Positions 1-6,366 are shown, numbered from the stretch's first letter. The stretch: DNA of 8,124 nucleotides from Phycisphaeraceae bacterium (GCA_020851395.1 JADZCW010000261.1:1-8124); one strand, 5' to 3'. A program made the numbers and translations. Notes: a model not told the origin generated them from the sequence alone.

Positions 1-196
1 ACTCGCGCAGGAACAGCTCACCGGCGGGGGTCAGCGCCAGGGGCCTTACAGACCGGTCCAGCAGCGTCACGCCGAGCCGTTTCTCGAGCTGGCCCACCCG
101 CTGACTGACCGCGGACTGGGTGATGCCATGCTTCTTGGCGGCGAGGCTGAAGCTGCGATGGCCGGCCACATCGCAGAAGAGGCGAAGTGACTGCAT
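1..196 (-). CDS. LysR-type transcriptional regulator, N-terminal part (cut by window edge)
   Basis: Reading the minus strand from the ATG at 196-194 gives 65 codons that begin MQSLRLFCDVAGHRSF and run off the window. They form the winged helix-turn-helix DNA-binding domain of LysR-type regulators. The recognition-helix signature AAKKHGITQSAVSQ is followed by the typical QLEKRLGVTLLDRS and a wing ending LTPAGELFL. The effector-binding domain lies outside the window, so the inducer and target genes cannot be told. No Shine-Dalgarno sequence precedes the ATG. A TTGACA box and an LTTR-type palindrome lie only 13-37 bases upstream, suggesting a leaderless or nearly leaderless transcript and autoregulation. 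The gene is divergent from the surface-protein gene at 594, with about 400 bases between them, so control of that neighbour is possible but unproven. The family call is firm and the specific function is unknown. Confidence 0.92.
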   Translation of the reverse strand, partial: MQSLRLFCDVAGHRSFSLAAKKHGITQSAVSQRVGQLEKRLGVTLLDRSVRPLALTPAGELFLRE

Positions 197-205
197 CGAA
201 AGTCA

Positions 206-233
206 AGTTTAACATTAGGTTGATTAATGTCAA
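206..233 (-). promoter_or_regulatory. Candidate promoter of the LysR-type gene
   Basis: On the minus strand a perfect -35 box TTGACA (233-228) is followed after 16 bases by TAAACT (211-206), a 4/6 match to the -10 consensus. Transcription would start near 199-200, only 3-4 bases before the ATG at 196. That fits the absence of a ribosome binding site. The call is inference from consensus matching. Confidence 0.45.
209..233. promoter_or_regulatory. Palindromic LTTR-type operator (T-N11-A box)
   Basis: A perfect inverted repeat ACATTA-N7-TAATGT occupies 212-217 and 225-230. It extends to 9-base arms (209-217 and 225-233) with one mismatch pair. The ATTA-N7-TAAT core fits the T-N11-A pattern bound by LysR-type regulators, and it lies directly upstream of such a gene. 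The palindrome overlaps the candidate -35 and spacer, as expected for negative autoregulation. A direct repeat GTCAAGT (202-208 and 229-235) is superimposed on it. Confidence 0.6.
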
Positions 234-441
234 GTGGACTCAATCATCATACAATCTAATAGCTTTCGCCGTGAGATGTTCATGTGGTTTAAATCAGGAA
301 TCAGGGTGGCGGGCTAATCGTCCTCGCCCGTCGCGTGCAGGCTCTGCAAGCGTCAAAACTACCCCAGGTTCCGGCCGGGGGGTGAACGTCGGTCAACAAT
401 CGCGGTAAGTCCATGAAAAACAGGGGCAGACAGATAGACAA

Positions 442-479
442 ATCACGCGTTCTTATTGACTTAATGCTCACGGCGTGAT
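442..479. promoter_or_regulatory. Inverted repeat flanking the candidate promoter
   Basis: Perfect 7-base arms ATCACGC (442-448) and GCGTGAT (473-479) have centres 31 bases apart, close to three helical turns. The left arm lies just upstream of the TTGACT -35 and the right arm overlaps the -10. This is a plausible repressor or activator site, but the protein is unknown and chance is not excluded. Confidence 0.3.
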
Positions 480-483
480 AAAG
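456..483 (+). promoter_or_regulatory. Candidate promoter of the LEPR surface-protein gene
   Basis: TTGACT (456-461) matches the -35 consensus at 5 of 6 positions. An AT-rich GATAAAG follows, with GATAAA at 477-482 (15-base spacer) or ATAAAG at 478-483 (16-base spacer). Transcription from here would give a leader of roughly 100 bases before the ATG at 594. The -10 is not ideal, so the call is tentative. Confidence 0.35.
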
Positions 484-488
484 GCCTA

Positions 489-541
489 GGTATAGGATGA
501 AACCTATCCATAGCCCAATCGACACCCGCGCGAACGCGGGG
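489..541 (+). other. Two hairpins in the presumed 5' leader of the surface-protein gene
   Basis: The first is GG-t-ATAGG / CCTATCC (489-496 with 503-509), a 7-pair stem with one bulged T and a 6-base loop. The second is CCCGCG-CGAA-CGCGGG (525-540), a perfect 6-pair GC stem with a tetraloop. Neither is followed by a T run, so they are not classical terminators. They lie 53-105 bases before the start codon and could affect transcript stability or translation. Confidence 0.4.
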
Positions 542-580
542 CATGTCACCTGTGTCGCGTCCTGACGAATCTTGTTCACC

Positions 581-586
581 AGGAGA
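581..586 (+). promoter_or_regulatory. Ribosome binding site deciding the start at 594
   Basis: AGGAGA ends 7 bases before the ATG at 594. The upstream in-frame ATG at 543 has no such site and sits against the GC hairpin, which favours 594. A second in-frame ATG at 630 has a weaker purine-rich GAGGGAAGAA in front of it. Confidence 0.7.
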
Positions 587-593
587 ACTGTCC

Positions 594-3143
594 ATGCAGC
601 GTCATCATGCTCAGGTGAGGGAAGAAAGCATGGTTCACGCGAGCGAGCAGCGGGTGGGGTTTGAGGCCATCGAGCCTAGGCTGCTGATGTCGGCCGACAT
701 CAGCGTCCTGGGCGGGCCGCTGGCGGATCAGGAGATCCTCAGCGGCGACACGACGCCGGTCTTCGCCGACTTCAGCGACTTCGGCCACATGCGCGTCAGC
801 GATGACGGGAGCACGATCCACGAGTCCACCCGGGTGTTCACGATCAAGAACGCCGGGGACGGGACGCTGAACCTCACCGGCTCGCCGGTGGTGACGATCA
901 GCGGCGCCGACGCGACGGACTTCGTCGTCACGACCCTGCCGGGCTCGACGAGTCTGGGCGCGGGCGAGACGACGACCTTCGTGGTTACCTTCAACCCCAG
1001 CGCCTCCGGTGAGCGGAACGCCACGATCACCGTCGCCAGCGACGACGCAGACGAGGCGAGCTACAGCTTCGACATCGCGGGCGTGGGATTCGACGCCACG
1101 TCGCTCTACGGCGGGGTATACGCCGGCACGACCGACCCCGGCTCGGGCGATCAGGTCACCGGCTACGACGTGGTGGGCATGCACTACGCGCTCTACCAGG
1201 CTGACGGGACGTTCATCGAGACGTCGGCGGGCGGCGATCCGTTTCAGTTCACCGTGGGCATGGGATCTGTGATCGAGGGCTTCGAGGTGGGCATCCCGGG
1301 CATGGCCCTGGGCGAGAGCCGGACGCTGATCATCCCGCCGATCATGGCCTACGCCGGCACCAGCAGCCCGCTGGCGGACACGACGTTGATCTTCGAGGTC
1401 TACCTGCAGGAGATCGTGAGCCAGACGACGCCGCGGCTGGACATCACCGTGACGGGCAACGGGCAGCCGATCGCCGACGGCGACCACGAGCCGAGCGCGG
1501 CGGACGACACCGACTTCGGCGTCGTGGTCGCGGGGCAGCAGGTCACCCACGTCTTTGAGATCTCGGTCACGAACAACCAGGGCCAATTCAGCCTGCTCGG
1601 GAGCCCGTACATTCAGGTCCTCGGGCCCGACGCGGGGCACTTCTTGGTCGGAGATTTCATCTTCACCAGCTCGACGCTTCAGTTCCCGGTGACCTTCACC
1701 GCGCCGCAGGACGCGGGCGTGTACGAGGCGCAGGTCCTGATCCCCAACACGGACCCGGACGAGTCGCGCTTGAGCTTCACGATCCAGGGCGCGACGGACG
1801 CGATCTACGCTCCCGACGCCTACGAGGCCAACGACACGGACCAGACCGCGGCGGACCTGGGGACGGGCAACCAGACCCTGACGGACCTGAACATCCACCA
1901 GGCGGGTGACGTGGACTGGTTCGAGTGGACGCCCACGACCCAGGGCACGACGCGGGTGACGCTGAGCTTCGAGAGCTCCGAGGGCCCGCTGGTCGTGCAG
2001 GTCTACAACATGCAGGGGCAGTTGCTGAGCACCTCGCACGCCACGAGCGGCGGGCAGGTGCTGTGGCTGACGGGCGTGCCGGGCGAGCCAGTGCGGCTGA
2101 AGGTCACCAACCCGCAGGGGCTCAGCCAGCCGGAGTACCAGATGGCGATCCGCGAGATCGTCCCGGGCGACTTCAACAACGACGGCCGGGTGGACGTGCA
2201 GGACATCAACCCGTTCGTGCTGGCGCTCAGCGACCTGGCGGCCTACCAGGCGCAGTACCCGGGCGTGGTGATCAACGAGGTCGACCCCAACGGTGACGGG
2301 GTGATCAGCGTGCTGGACATCACGCCCTTCTCCGCAAGCCTGACGGAGAAGCTGGACCTGTTCGACGAGACGTGGTACCTGGCGATGAACCCGGATGTCG
2401 CCGCGGACGTCGGCCCGGGCAAGGTCTGGTCGACGGCGTTCGAACACTACCTCACGATCGGCCAGCAGGAAGGCCGCAGCCCCAGCCCCTACTTCGACGA
2501 GGCGTTCTACCTCGAGCGCAACCCGGACGTGGCGGCCGACACGGGCGAGGGCAAGATCTGGGCCAGCGGGTACGCCCACTACCTGGCGTTCGGCCAGCAC
2601 GAGGGCCGCAACCCCACGCCCTACTTCAACGAGGCGTTCTACCTGGCGATGAACCCGGACGTCGCCGCGGCCGTCGCGGCGGGCTCGCAGCCGTCGGGGT
2701 ACCTGCACTTCGTCCACTTCGGCCAGACCGAGGGCCGGCTGTGGAGCCCGATCTTCGACGAGGCCTACTACCTGGCGATGAACCCGGACGTCGCGACGGA
2801 CGTCGGCACGGGCGTGCTGCGGTCAGCCTTCCAGCACTTCATGTACTTCGGCCGGTACGAGGGGCGGGCCTTCTCGGCGGTGTACGACGAGACCTACTAC
2901 CTGGCCCACAACCCGGACGTGGCGGCCGACGTCGGCCCGGGCAAGGTCTGGGCCAGCGGGTTCGAGCACTTCCTGGCCGCGGGACAGTTCGAGGCCCGGG
3001 CGTACAGCCCCTACTACAACGAGACGGCCTACCTGCTGAACAACCCGGACGTGGCGGCGGACGTCGGCCCGGGCCTGAAGTGGGCCCGCGGGTTCGATCA
3101 CTACGTGCTCTACGGCCAGTTCGAGGGCCGCATCGCCGTCTAA
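594..3143 (+). CDS. LEPR-XLL-type multidomain surface protein with FKBP isomerase domain, dockerin-like segment and six NPDVA repeats
   Basis: The protein has 849 residues. In order it shows: the motif IEPRLLMSAD (26-35), typical of planctomycete exported proteins and found here instead of a classical signal peptide; an Ig-like 'choice-of-anchor D' segment (about 50-168); an FKBP-type peptidyl-prolyl isomerase domain (about 169-275); a second anchor-D-like segment (about 276-403); a PPC-like beta-sandwich with DAYEANDT and DVDWFEW (about 408-523); a dockerin-like segment with two calcium loops, DFNNDGRVDVQD and DPNGDGVISVLD (525-584); and six NPDVA repeats (590-849). In the FKBP part the pocket residues matching human FKBP12 Tyr26, Phe36, Phe46, Val55, Ile56, Tyr82 and Phe99 are kept, but Asp37 is Ile and Trp59 is Phe. 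Activity is therefore uncertain. The domain content points to a secreted or cell-surface adhesion or scaffold role. The start at 594 rests on the AGGAGA site; 543 and 630 are alternatives. Confidence 0.92.
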   Translation: MQRHHAQVREESMVHASEQRVGFEAIEPRLLMSADISVLGGPLADQEILSGDTTPVFADFSDFGHMRVSDDGSTIHESTRVFTIKNAGDGTLNLTGSPVVTISGADATDFVVTTLPGSTSLGAGETTTFVVTFNPSASGERNATITVASDDADEASYSFDIAGVGFDATSLYGGVYAGTTDPGSGDQVTGYDVVGMHYALYQADGTFIETSAGGDPFQFTVGMGSVIEGFEVGIPGMALGESRTLIIPPIMAYAGTSSPLADTTLIFEVYLQEIVSQTTPRLDITVTGNGQPIADGDHEPSAADDTDFGVVVAGQQVTHVFEISVTNNQGQFSLLGSPYIQVLGPDAGHFLVGDFIFTSSTLQFPVTFTAPQDAGVYEAQVLIPNTDPDESRLSFTIQGATDAIYAPDAYEANDTDQTAADLGTGNQTLTDLNIHQAGDVDWFEWTPTTQGTTRVTLSFESSEGPLVVQVYNMQGQLLSTSHATSGGQVLWLTGVPGEPVRLKVTNPQGLSQPEYQMAIREIVPGDFNNDGRVDVQDINPFVLALSDLAAYQAQYPGVVINEVDPNGDGVISVLDITPFSASLTEKLDLFDETWYLAMNPDVAADVGPGKVWSTAFEHYLTIGQQEGRSPSPYFDEAFYLERNPDVAADTGEGKIWASGYAHYLAFGQHEGRNPTPYFNEAFYLAMNPDVAAAVAAGSQPSGYLHFVHFGQTEGRLWSPIFDEAYYLAMNPDVATDVGTGVLRSAFQHFMYFGRYEGRAFSAVYDETYYLAHNPDVAADVGPGKVWASGFEHFLAAGQFEARAYSPYYNETAYLLNNPDVAADVGPGLKWARGFDHYVLYGQFEGRIAV
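2361..3140 (+). repeat. Six tandem NPDVA repeats of 42-44 codons
   Basis: Units begin at 2361, 2493, 2625, 2754, 2883 and 3015, giving lengths of 44, 44, 43, 43, 44 and 42 codons. Each follows the pattern [FY][DN]E-x2-YL-x2-NPDVA, then a variable turn, an aromatic/His H[YF] segment, G-[QR], E[GA]R and a short S/T-P linker. Several stretches are identical at the DNA level: units 1 and 5 share the segment from GACGTCGGCCCGGG through AAGGTCTGG, and units 2, 5 and 6 share AACCCGGACGTGGCGGC. I recall similar NPDVA repeats in bacterial calcium-binding surface proteins and some glycosyltransferases; their function is not clear to me. Confidence 0.9.
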
Positions 3144-3207
3144 CCCCCCCGCCCCCGGAAGTTGGCGCACGGTAATCCAGAGTTGAGCCGTCAATCATCG
3201 CAGGACG

Positions 3208-3245
3208 TCGGCTGGCCATTGGCCCCTGGGCCCGTGGCCAGCCGA
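3208..3245 (+). terminator. Strong hairpin between the surface-protein and glycosyltransferase genes, possible terminator
   Basis: A perfect 11-base inverted repeat, TCGGCTGGCCA (3208-3218) and TGGCCAGCCGA (3235-3245), encloses a 16-base loop that itself has a GGCC/GGCC pairing (3221-3224 with 3229-3232). It is the strongest hairpin I see in the window. No T run follows, so an intrinsic terminator is uncertain. It ends 12 bases before the GTG at 3258 and could equally act as a leader structure for that gene. Confidence 0.45.
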
Positions 3246-3257
3246 TGATTCCTTCGC

Positions 3258-4538
3258 GTGATCAGCCCACCCTCGCAAGCTTCCGATCCGTCGCCCCCGC
3301 CGCCGTCTAGTGACCCGCGGCCGGTGATCGCGCACGTGCTGCACCGGCTCGAGATCGCTGGAGCCGAGGTGCTCGCGTCGGACCTGAGCCGGAGGCTCTC
3401 GGACCGGTTTCGGTTTGTCTTCTTCTGCCTCGACGGCGTCGGGCCGCTCGGGCGAACGCTGATCCACGAGGGCTTCGAGGTTTTCGACCTTTATCGCCGT
3501 CCGGGCGTCGATCTTCGCGTGGCTGGGCGGATCGGTCAGCTTGTCCGCGAGAACCACGTTCAACTCCTGCACGCCCATCAGTACACGCCCTTCTTCTACG
3601 CCGCCCTGTCGCGTGGGTGGCGGTCCTGGCCGCGAATCCTGTTCACGGAGCACGGCCGGCATTACCCCGACCCCCGCAAGCTCAAGCACATCCTGGTGAA
3701 CAGGCTTCTGCTGCTGCGCAAGCAAGATCGGGTGACGGCGGTCGGAGAGTTCATCGCGCGAGCGCTGATCCGCAACGAGGGCATCCCCGCCAGGCGGATC
3801 GAGGTTGTGCCCAACGGCATCGACGCGGCAGCGTTTGAATCGCATTCACCCCCGCTGAGCGTCGCGGACCAGGACAAGACAACGCGCGACCCGCGCGGCC
3901 AGCAGGTGCGGCAGGAGCTGGGCATCCGGCCGGACCAGTTGGTCGTGCTGCAGGTGGCGAGGTTCCACGCGGTCAAGGACCACGGCACGGCCCTGCGCGC
4001 GTTCGGGAGCGCGCTGCAGCGTCGGATGGAATCGGGATCGGCGGGCCAGGCCCCCCCCCTGCTGCTGCTGGCCGGCGACGGGGAGCTGCGGTCGGACATG
4101 GAGCTACTGGCCCAGGACCTGGGCATCGCGAAATATGTCAGGTTCCTGGGCGTGCGGCGGGACGTGCCGGCGCTGATGGCGGCGGCGGACGTGTTCCTGC
4201 TGAGCAGCCTGTCGGAGGGATTGTCCGTAACGCTGCTCGAGGCGATGGCGGCGGGCCTGCCGATCGTGGCCACGGACGTCGGCGGCAACGGCGAGGCGGT
4301 CGAGCACGGCGTGACGGGCCTGCTGGCGCCGCGTCAGGACCACGCCCGACTGGCTGAGCATCTAGTGACGCTCTGGAACGATCCCTCACTCCGCGGGCGG
4401 ATGGGCGAGGCGGGCCGGCAACGCCAGCAAGCGCGGTTCACTCAGCAGGGCATGCACGAGCGTTACCTGGCGATCTACCGCCAGATGCTCGGGCAGGAGA
4501 CTGCACAGGAGCCCGGGAGCGGCGGTCCCGCCGGGTAA
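3258..4538 (+). CDS. GT4-type family glycosyltransferase (GT-B fold)
   Basis: This 426-residue protein should transfer a sugar from a nucleotide-sugar to an envelope polysaccharide, lipid or protein acceptor in the cytoplasm. Both GT-B halves are present. The N-terminal acceptor half has the AGAEV loop (34-38), HAHQ (105-108) and TEHGRHY (130-136), with the linker VVPNGID. The donor half has ARFHAVKD (Arg235, Lys240), AGDGEL (272-277) and the EX7E motif with Glu320 and Glu328, followed by AAGLPIVATDVGG. Length is normal for the family. Odd points are a Pro/Ser-rich N-terminal tail of about 22 residues, a polar insert (SHSPPLSVADQDK) after the linker, and a run of nine C at 4051-4059 inside the gene. 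GTG 3258 is the first start after an in-frame stop (3246) and lacks a ribosome binding site; GTG 3324 is an alternative. Acceptor and donor sugars cannot be read from the sequence. Confidence 0.93.
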   Translation: MISPPSQASDPSPPPPSSDPRPVIAHVLHRLEIAGAEVLASDLSRRLSDRFRFVFFCLDGVGPLGRTLIHEGFEVFDLYRRPGVDLRVAGRIGQLVRENHVQLLHAHQYTPFFYAALSRGWRSWPRILFTEHGRHYPDPRKLKHILVNRLLLLRKQDRVTAVGEFIARALIRNEGIPARRIEVVPNGIDAAAFESHSPPLSVADQDKTTRDPRGQQVRQELGIRPDQLVVLQVARFHAVKDHGTALRAFGSALQRRMESGSAGQAPPLLLLAGDGELRSDMELLAQDLGIAKYVRFLGVRRDVPALMAAADVFLLSSLSEGLSVTLLEAMAAGLPIVATDVGGNGEAVEHGVTGLLAPRQDHARLAEHLVTLWNDPSLRGRMGEAGRQRQQARFTQQGMHERYLAIYRQMLGQETAQEPGSGGPAG

Positions 4539-4557
4539 GGCTTCCGGGGGGGCAAAC

Positions 4558-4588
4558 TTGGCTTGTGCGGACGGGGGTGGTCGATAAT
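4558..4588 (+). promoter_or_regulatory. Weak candidate promoter before the carboxypeptidase gene
   Basis: GATAAT (4583-4588) is a good -10 match. The only -35-like boxes, TTGGCT (4558-4563, 19-base spacer) and TTGTGC (4563-4568, 14-base spacer), are badly spaced. The gap of 118 bases after the glycosyltransferase stop leaves room for a separate promoter. Confidence 0.25.
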
Positions 4589-4656
4589 GGTTGTCGAGCC
4601 ATCAGGCTATGCTGTGGGCTGATGACCCGATGACTTCATGAAAGGATCTGTGACTG

Positions 4657-6366
4657 ATGTTCTGGACGCGGTGGAGAGACGTGGCGGTGTCGGGGTTGGC
4701 GCTGCTGGTGGCAGGGACGGCGCTCGGCGGCTTGCAGTCGGAGGTGCGCGGGTTCCTGGCCAAGCAGGACCTGCGGCAGACGAAGGTGGGGCTCTACTTC
4801 CAGGACCTCGAGACGGGCGAGGAGCTGGCGCGGTCGGACCCAGACCAGCTCATGATGCCGGCGAGCAACATGAAGCTGGTGACGACGGCGGCGGCACTGC
4901 AGGTGCTCGGGCCGGACTATCTGTTCCGCACGGAGCTGCGGGTGATCGATGGGGCGGAGCTCGAGCAGGTGCAGTCGGCGGCCGCGGCGGCGGAGGCGGC
5001 GATGGGGACGGCCTCGACGGACGCGTCGATGCCGACCACGACAACCTCGAATAAGACGGTGGACAACCGGCCGATCCTGGTCGTGCATGGGGGGGGCGAC
5101 CCGGCGTTCGGCGACCCGGACGTTCTCGAGCAGTTCGACAAGGACACGGACTGGCTGCTGGAGGTGTGGGTCAAGGCGGTGCGGGACGCGGGGCTGACGG
5201 GCGTGAGCCGTCTGGTGATCGACGACAACATCTTCGACCACGAGTTCGTGCACACGTCCTGGCCGAAGGATCAATTGGACAAGTGGTACTGCGCGCAGGT
5301 GTCGGGGCTGAACTTCCACGAGAACTGCGTGTACCTGTTCCTGGCGCCGACGCGGCCGGGCGAGTCGCCGGAGGTTCGGATCCTGCCGCAGATGACGGGG
5401 CTGGTGGCGGTGAATCAGGCGCGGACGGGACGGTCGGACACGTTCGGCGTGGGCCGGCAGCCTGGGACGAACGACTTCGTGGTGCGCGGGGAGGTCAAGA
5501 ACCGCAACCGCGAGCCGGTGGCGGTGACGGTGCACGACCCGGCGATGTTCTTCGGGCAGGTGCTGGCGGACCGGCTGCGCAGGGCGGGGATCGACGTCGG
5601 CGTGGTCGAGCGGGAGGAGGAATCCTCACCGCTGCCGCAGGGGCGGGTGCTGCACGCGTTCCAGACGACGATGCCGCTTGTCCTGGCCCGGGCGAACAAG
5701 GACTCGCGGAATCTTTACGCCGAGGCGCTGGTCAAGCGGATGGGCCAGCAGCTCACGGGCACCCCCGGAAGTTGGGCGAATGGGGCCGCGGCGGTGCGGA
5801 TGTTCCTGACGGAGAACCTCGGCGCCGGGGCGGCCGCGGCGCAGGTGGCGGACGGCTCGGGGCTGAGCCGGGACGACCGCGTGACGGCGCGGATGCTGGT
5901 GCAGATCCTCGACAAGATGTACCGCGACCCGGAGCGTGGACCGCTGTTCATCCGCAGCCTGTCTGTGGCGGGCGAGGATGGGACGCTCGAGAGGCGAAGG
6001 CTGTTGTCGGAGAAAATGCCGGCGCTGGTGCTGGCCAAGAGCGGGTACATCCGCGGGGTGACAAATCTCAGCGGGTACCTGGTGATCCCCCCGCCGGCAC
6101 CGGTGGACGCCCAGGCCTCGCCAACTTCAGCGGAGGCGAACGCCGGCACGCAGGCCGCGACCGAGCCGACCGAGGACGTGATGGATCAGGTGAGGGGGGG
6201 GCGCGTCGTGGCGTTCTCGATGCTGTTCAACGACTACCAGCCACCGATCCAGCACTACACGGTCAAGGAGATCCAGGACAAGCTGCTGCGCCTGGTGGCT
6301 GAGAAGCTGGTCAGGGAGCAGTCGCCCCCGCCGGCGAAGCGTGCAACGCCGCAGCTGGGGGGGTGA
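4657..6366 (+). CDS. dacB: D-alanyl-D-alanine carboxypeptidase/endopeptidase, PBP4 type (peptidase family S13)
   Basis: The 569-residue protein is a class C penicillin-binding protein that trims or cleaves peptide cross-links of peptidoglycan in the periplasm. All three active-site motifs are visible: SxxK as Ser70-Asn-Met-Lys73 in PASNMKL, SxN as Ser350-Arg-Asn352 in KDSRNLYAEAL, and the KTG box as Lys461-Ser-Gly463 in LAKSGYIRGVTNLSGY. The N-terminus, with Arg5 and Arg7 then a hydrophobic stretch to GTALGG, looks like a signal peptide. Two low-complexity inserts stand out: an Ala/Thr-rich one at about 108-129 and an Ala/Pro/Thr-rich one at about 476-507, after the KSG motif. AAGGA (4642-4646) lies 10 bases before the ATG. 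Some planctomycetes were once thought to lack peptidoglycan, so a complete active site is informative. The family call is firm; the symbol is by homology. Confidence 0.94.
   Translation: MFWTRWRDVAVSGLALLVAGTALGGLQSEVRGFLAKQDLRQTKVGLYFQDLETGEELARSDPDQLMMPASNMKLVTTAAALQVLGPDYLFRTELRVIDGAELEQVQSAAAAAEAAMGTASTDASMPTTTTSNKTVDNRPILVVHGGGDPAFGDPDVLEQFDKDTDWLLEVWVKAVRDAGLTGVSRLVIDDNIFDHEFVHTSWPKDQLDKWYCAQVSGLNFHENCVYLFLAPTRPGESPEVRILPQMTGLVAVNQARTGRSDTFGVGRQPGTNDFVVRGEVKNRNREPVAVTVHDPAMFFGQVLADRLRRAGIDVGVVEREEESSPLPQGRVLHAFQTTMPLVLARANKDSRNLYAEALVKRMGQQLTGTPGSWANGAAAVRMFLTENLGAGAAAAQVADGSGLSRDDRVTARMLVQILDKMYRDPERGPLFIRSLSVAGEDGTLERRRLLSEKMPALVLAKSGYIRGVTNLSGYLVIPPPAPVDAQASPTSAEANAGTQAATEPTEDVMDQVRGGRVVAFSMLFNDYQPPIQHYTVKEIQDKLLRLVAEKLVREQSPPPAKRATPQLGG

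Larger units (their letters stand above)
197..593. other. Divergent intergenic region, about 400 bases, no gene seen
   Basis: This stretch is less GC-rich than its surroundings, especially 197-300 and 400-515, as is usual for a promoter region. Open frames inside it lack family resemblance and a ribosome binding site. It holds the LTTR-type operator next to the LysR gene, a small hairpin TGCAG-GCT-CTGCA (336-348), a possible ACCCC/GGGGT stem (361-365 with 379-383), a candidate promoter inside an inverted repeat (442-483), and two leader hairpins (489-509, 525-540) before the surface-protein gene. I recognised no known riboswitch, tRNA or small RNA here. Confidence 0.6.

Noticed and set aside
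187..408. Open frame of 73 codons on the plus strand in the divergent intergenic region
   Set aside because: No ribosome binding site, no family resemblance, and it overlaps the LysR start, operator and promoter.
301..420. Riboswitch-like stems around 336-383
   Set aside because: I could not match a known riboswitch core, and the stems lie upstream of the better promoter candidate at 456-483.
576..2717. Open frame of 713 codons on the minus strand opposite the surface-protein gene
   Set aside because: Its translation is Arg/Val/His-rich and domain-free. It mirrors the sense gene, whose GC-rich codon use removes stops from the opposite strand.
4512..4550. CCCGG/CCGGG pairing around the glycosyltransferase stop as a terminator
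   Set aside because: The stem is short, overlaps coding sequence and is followed by a G run rather than T.
4636..5535. Open frame of 299 codons on the minus strand opposite the carboxypeptidase gene
   Set aside because: Arg/His-rich translation with no domain; the plus strand has all three catalytic motifs of a penicillin-binding protein.
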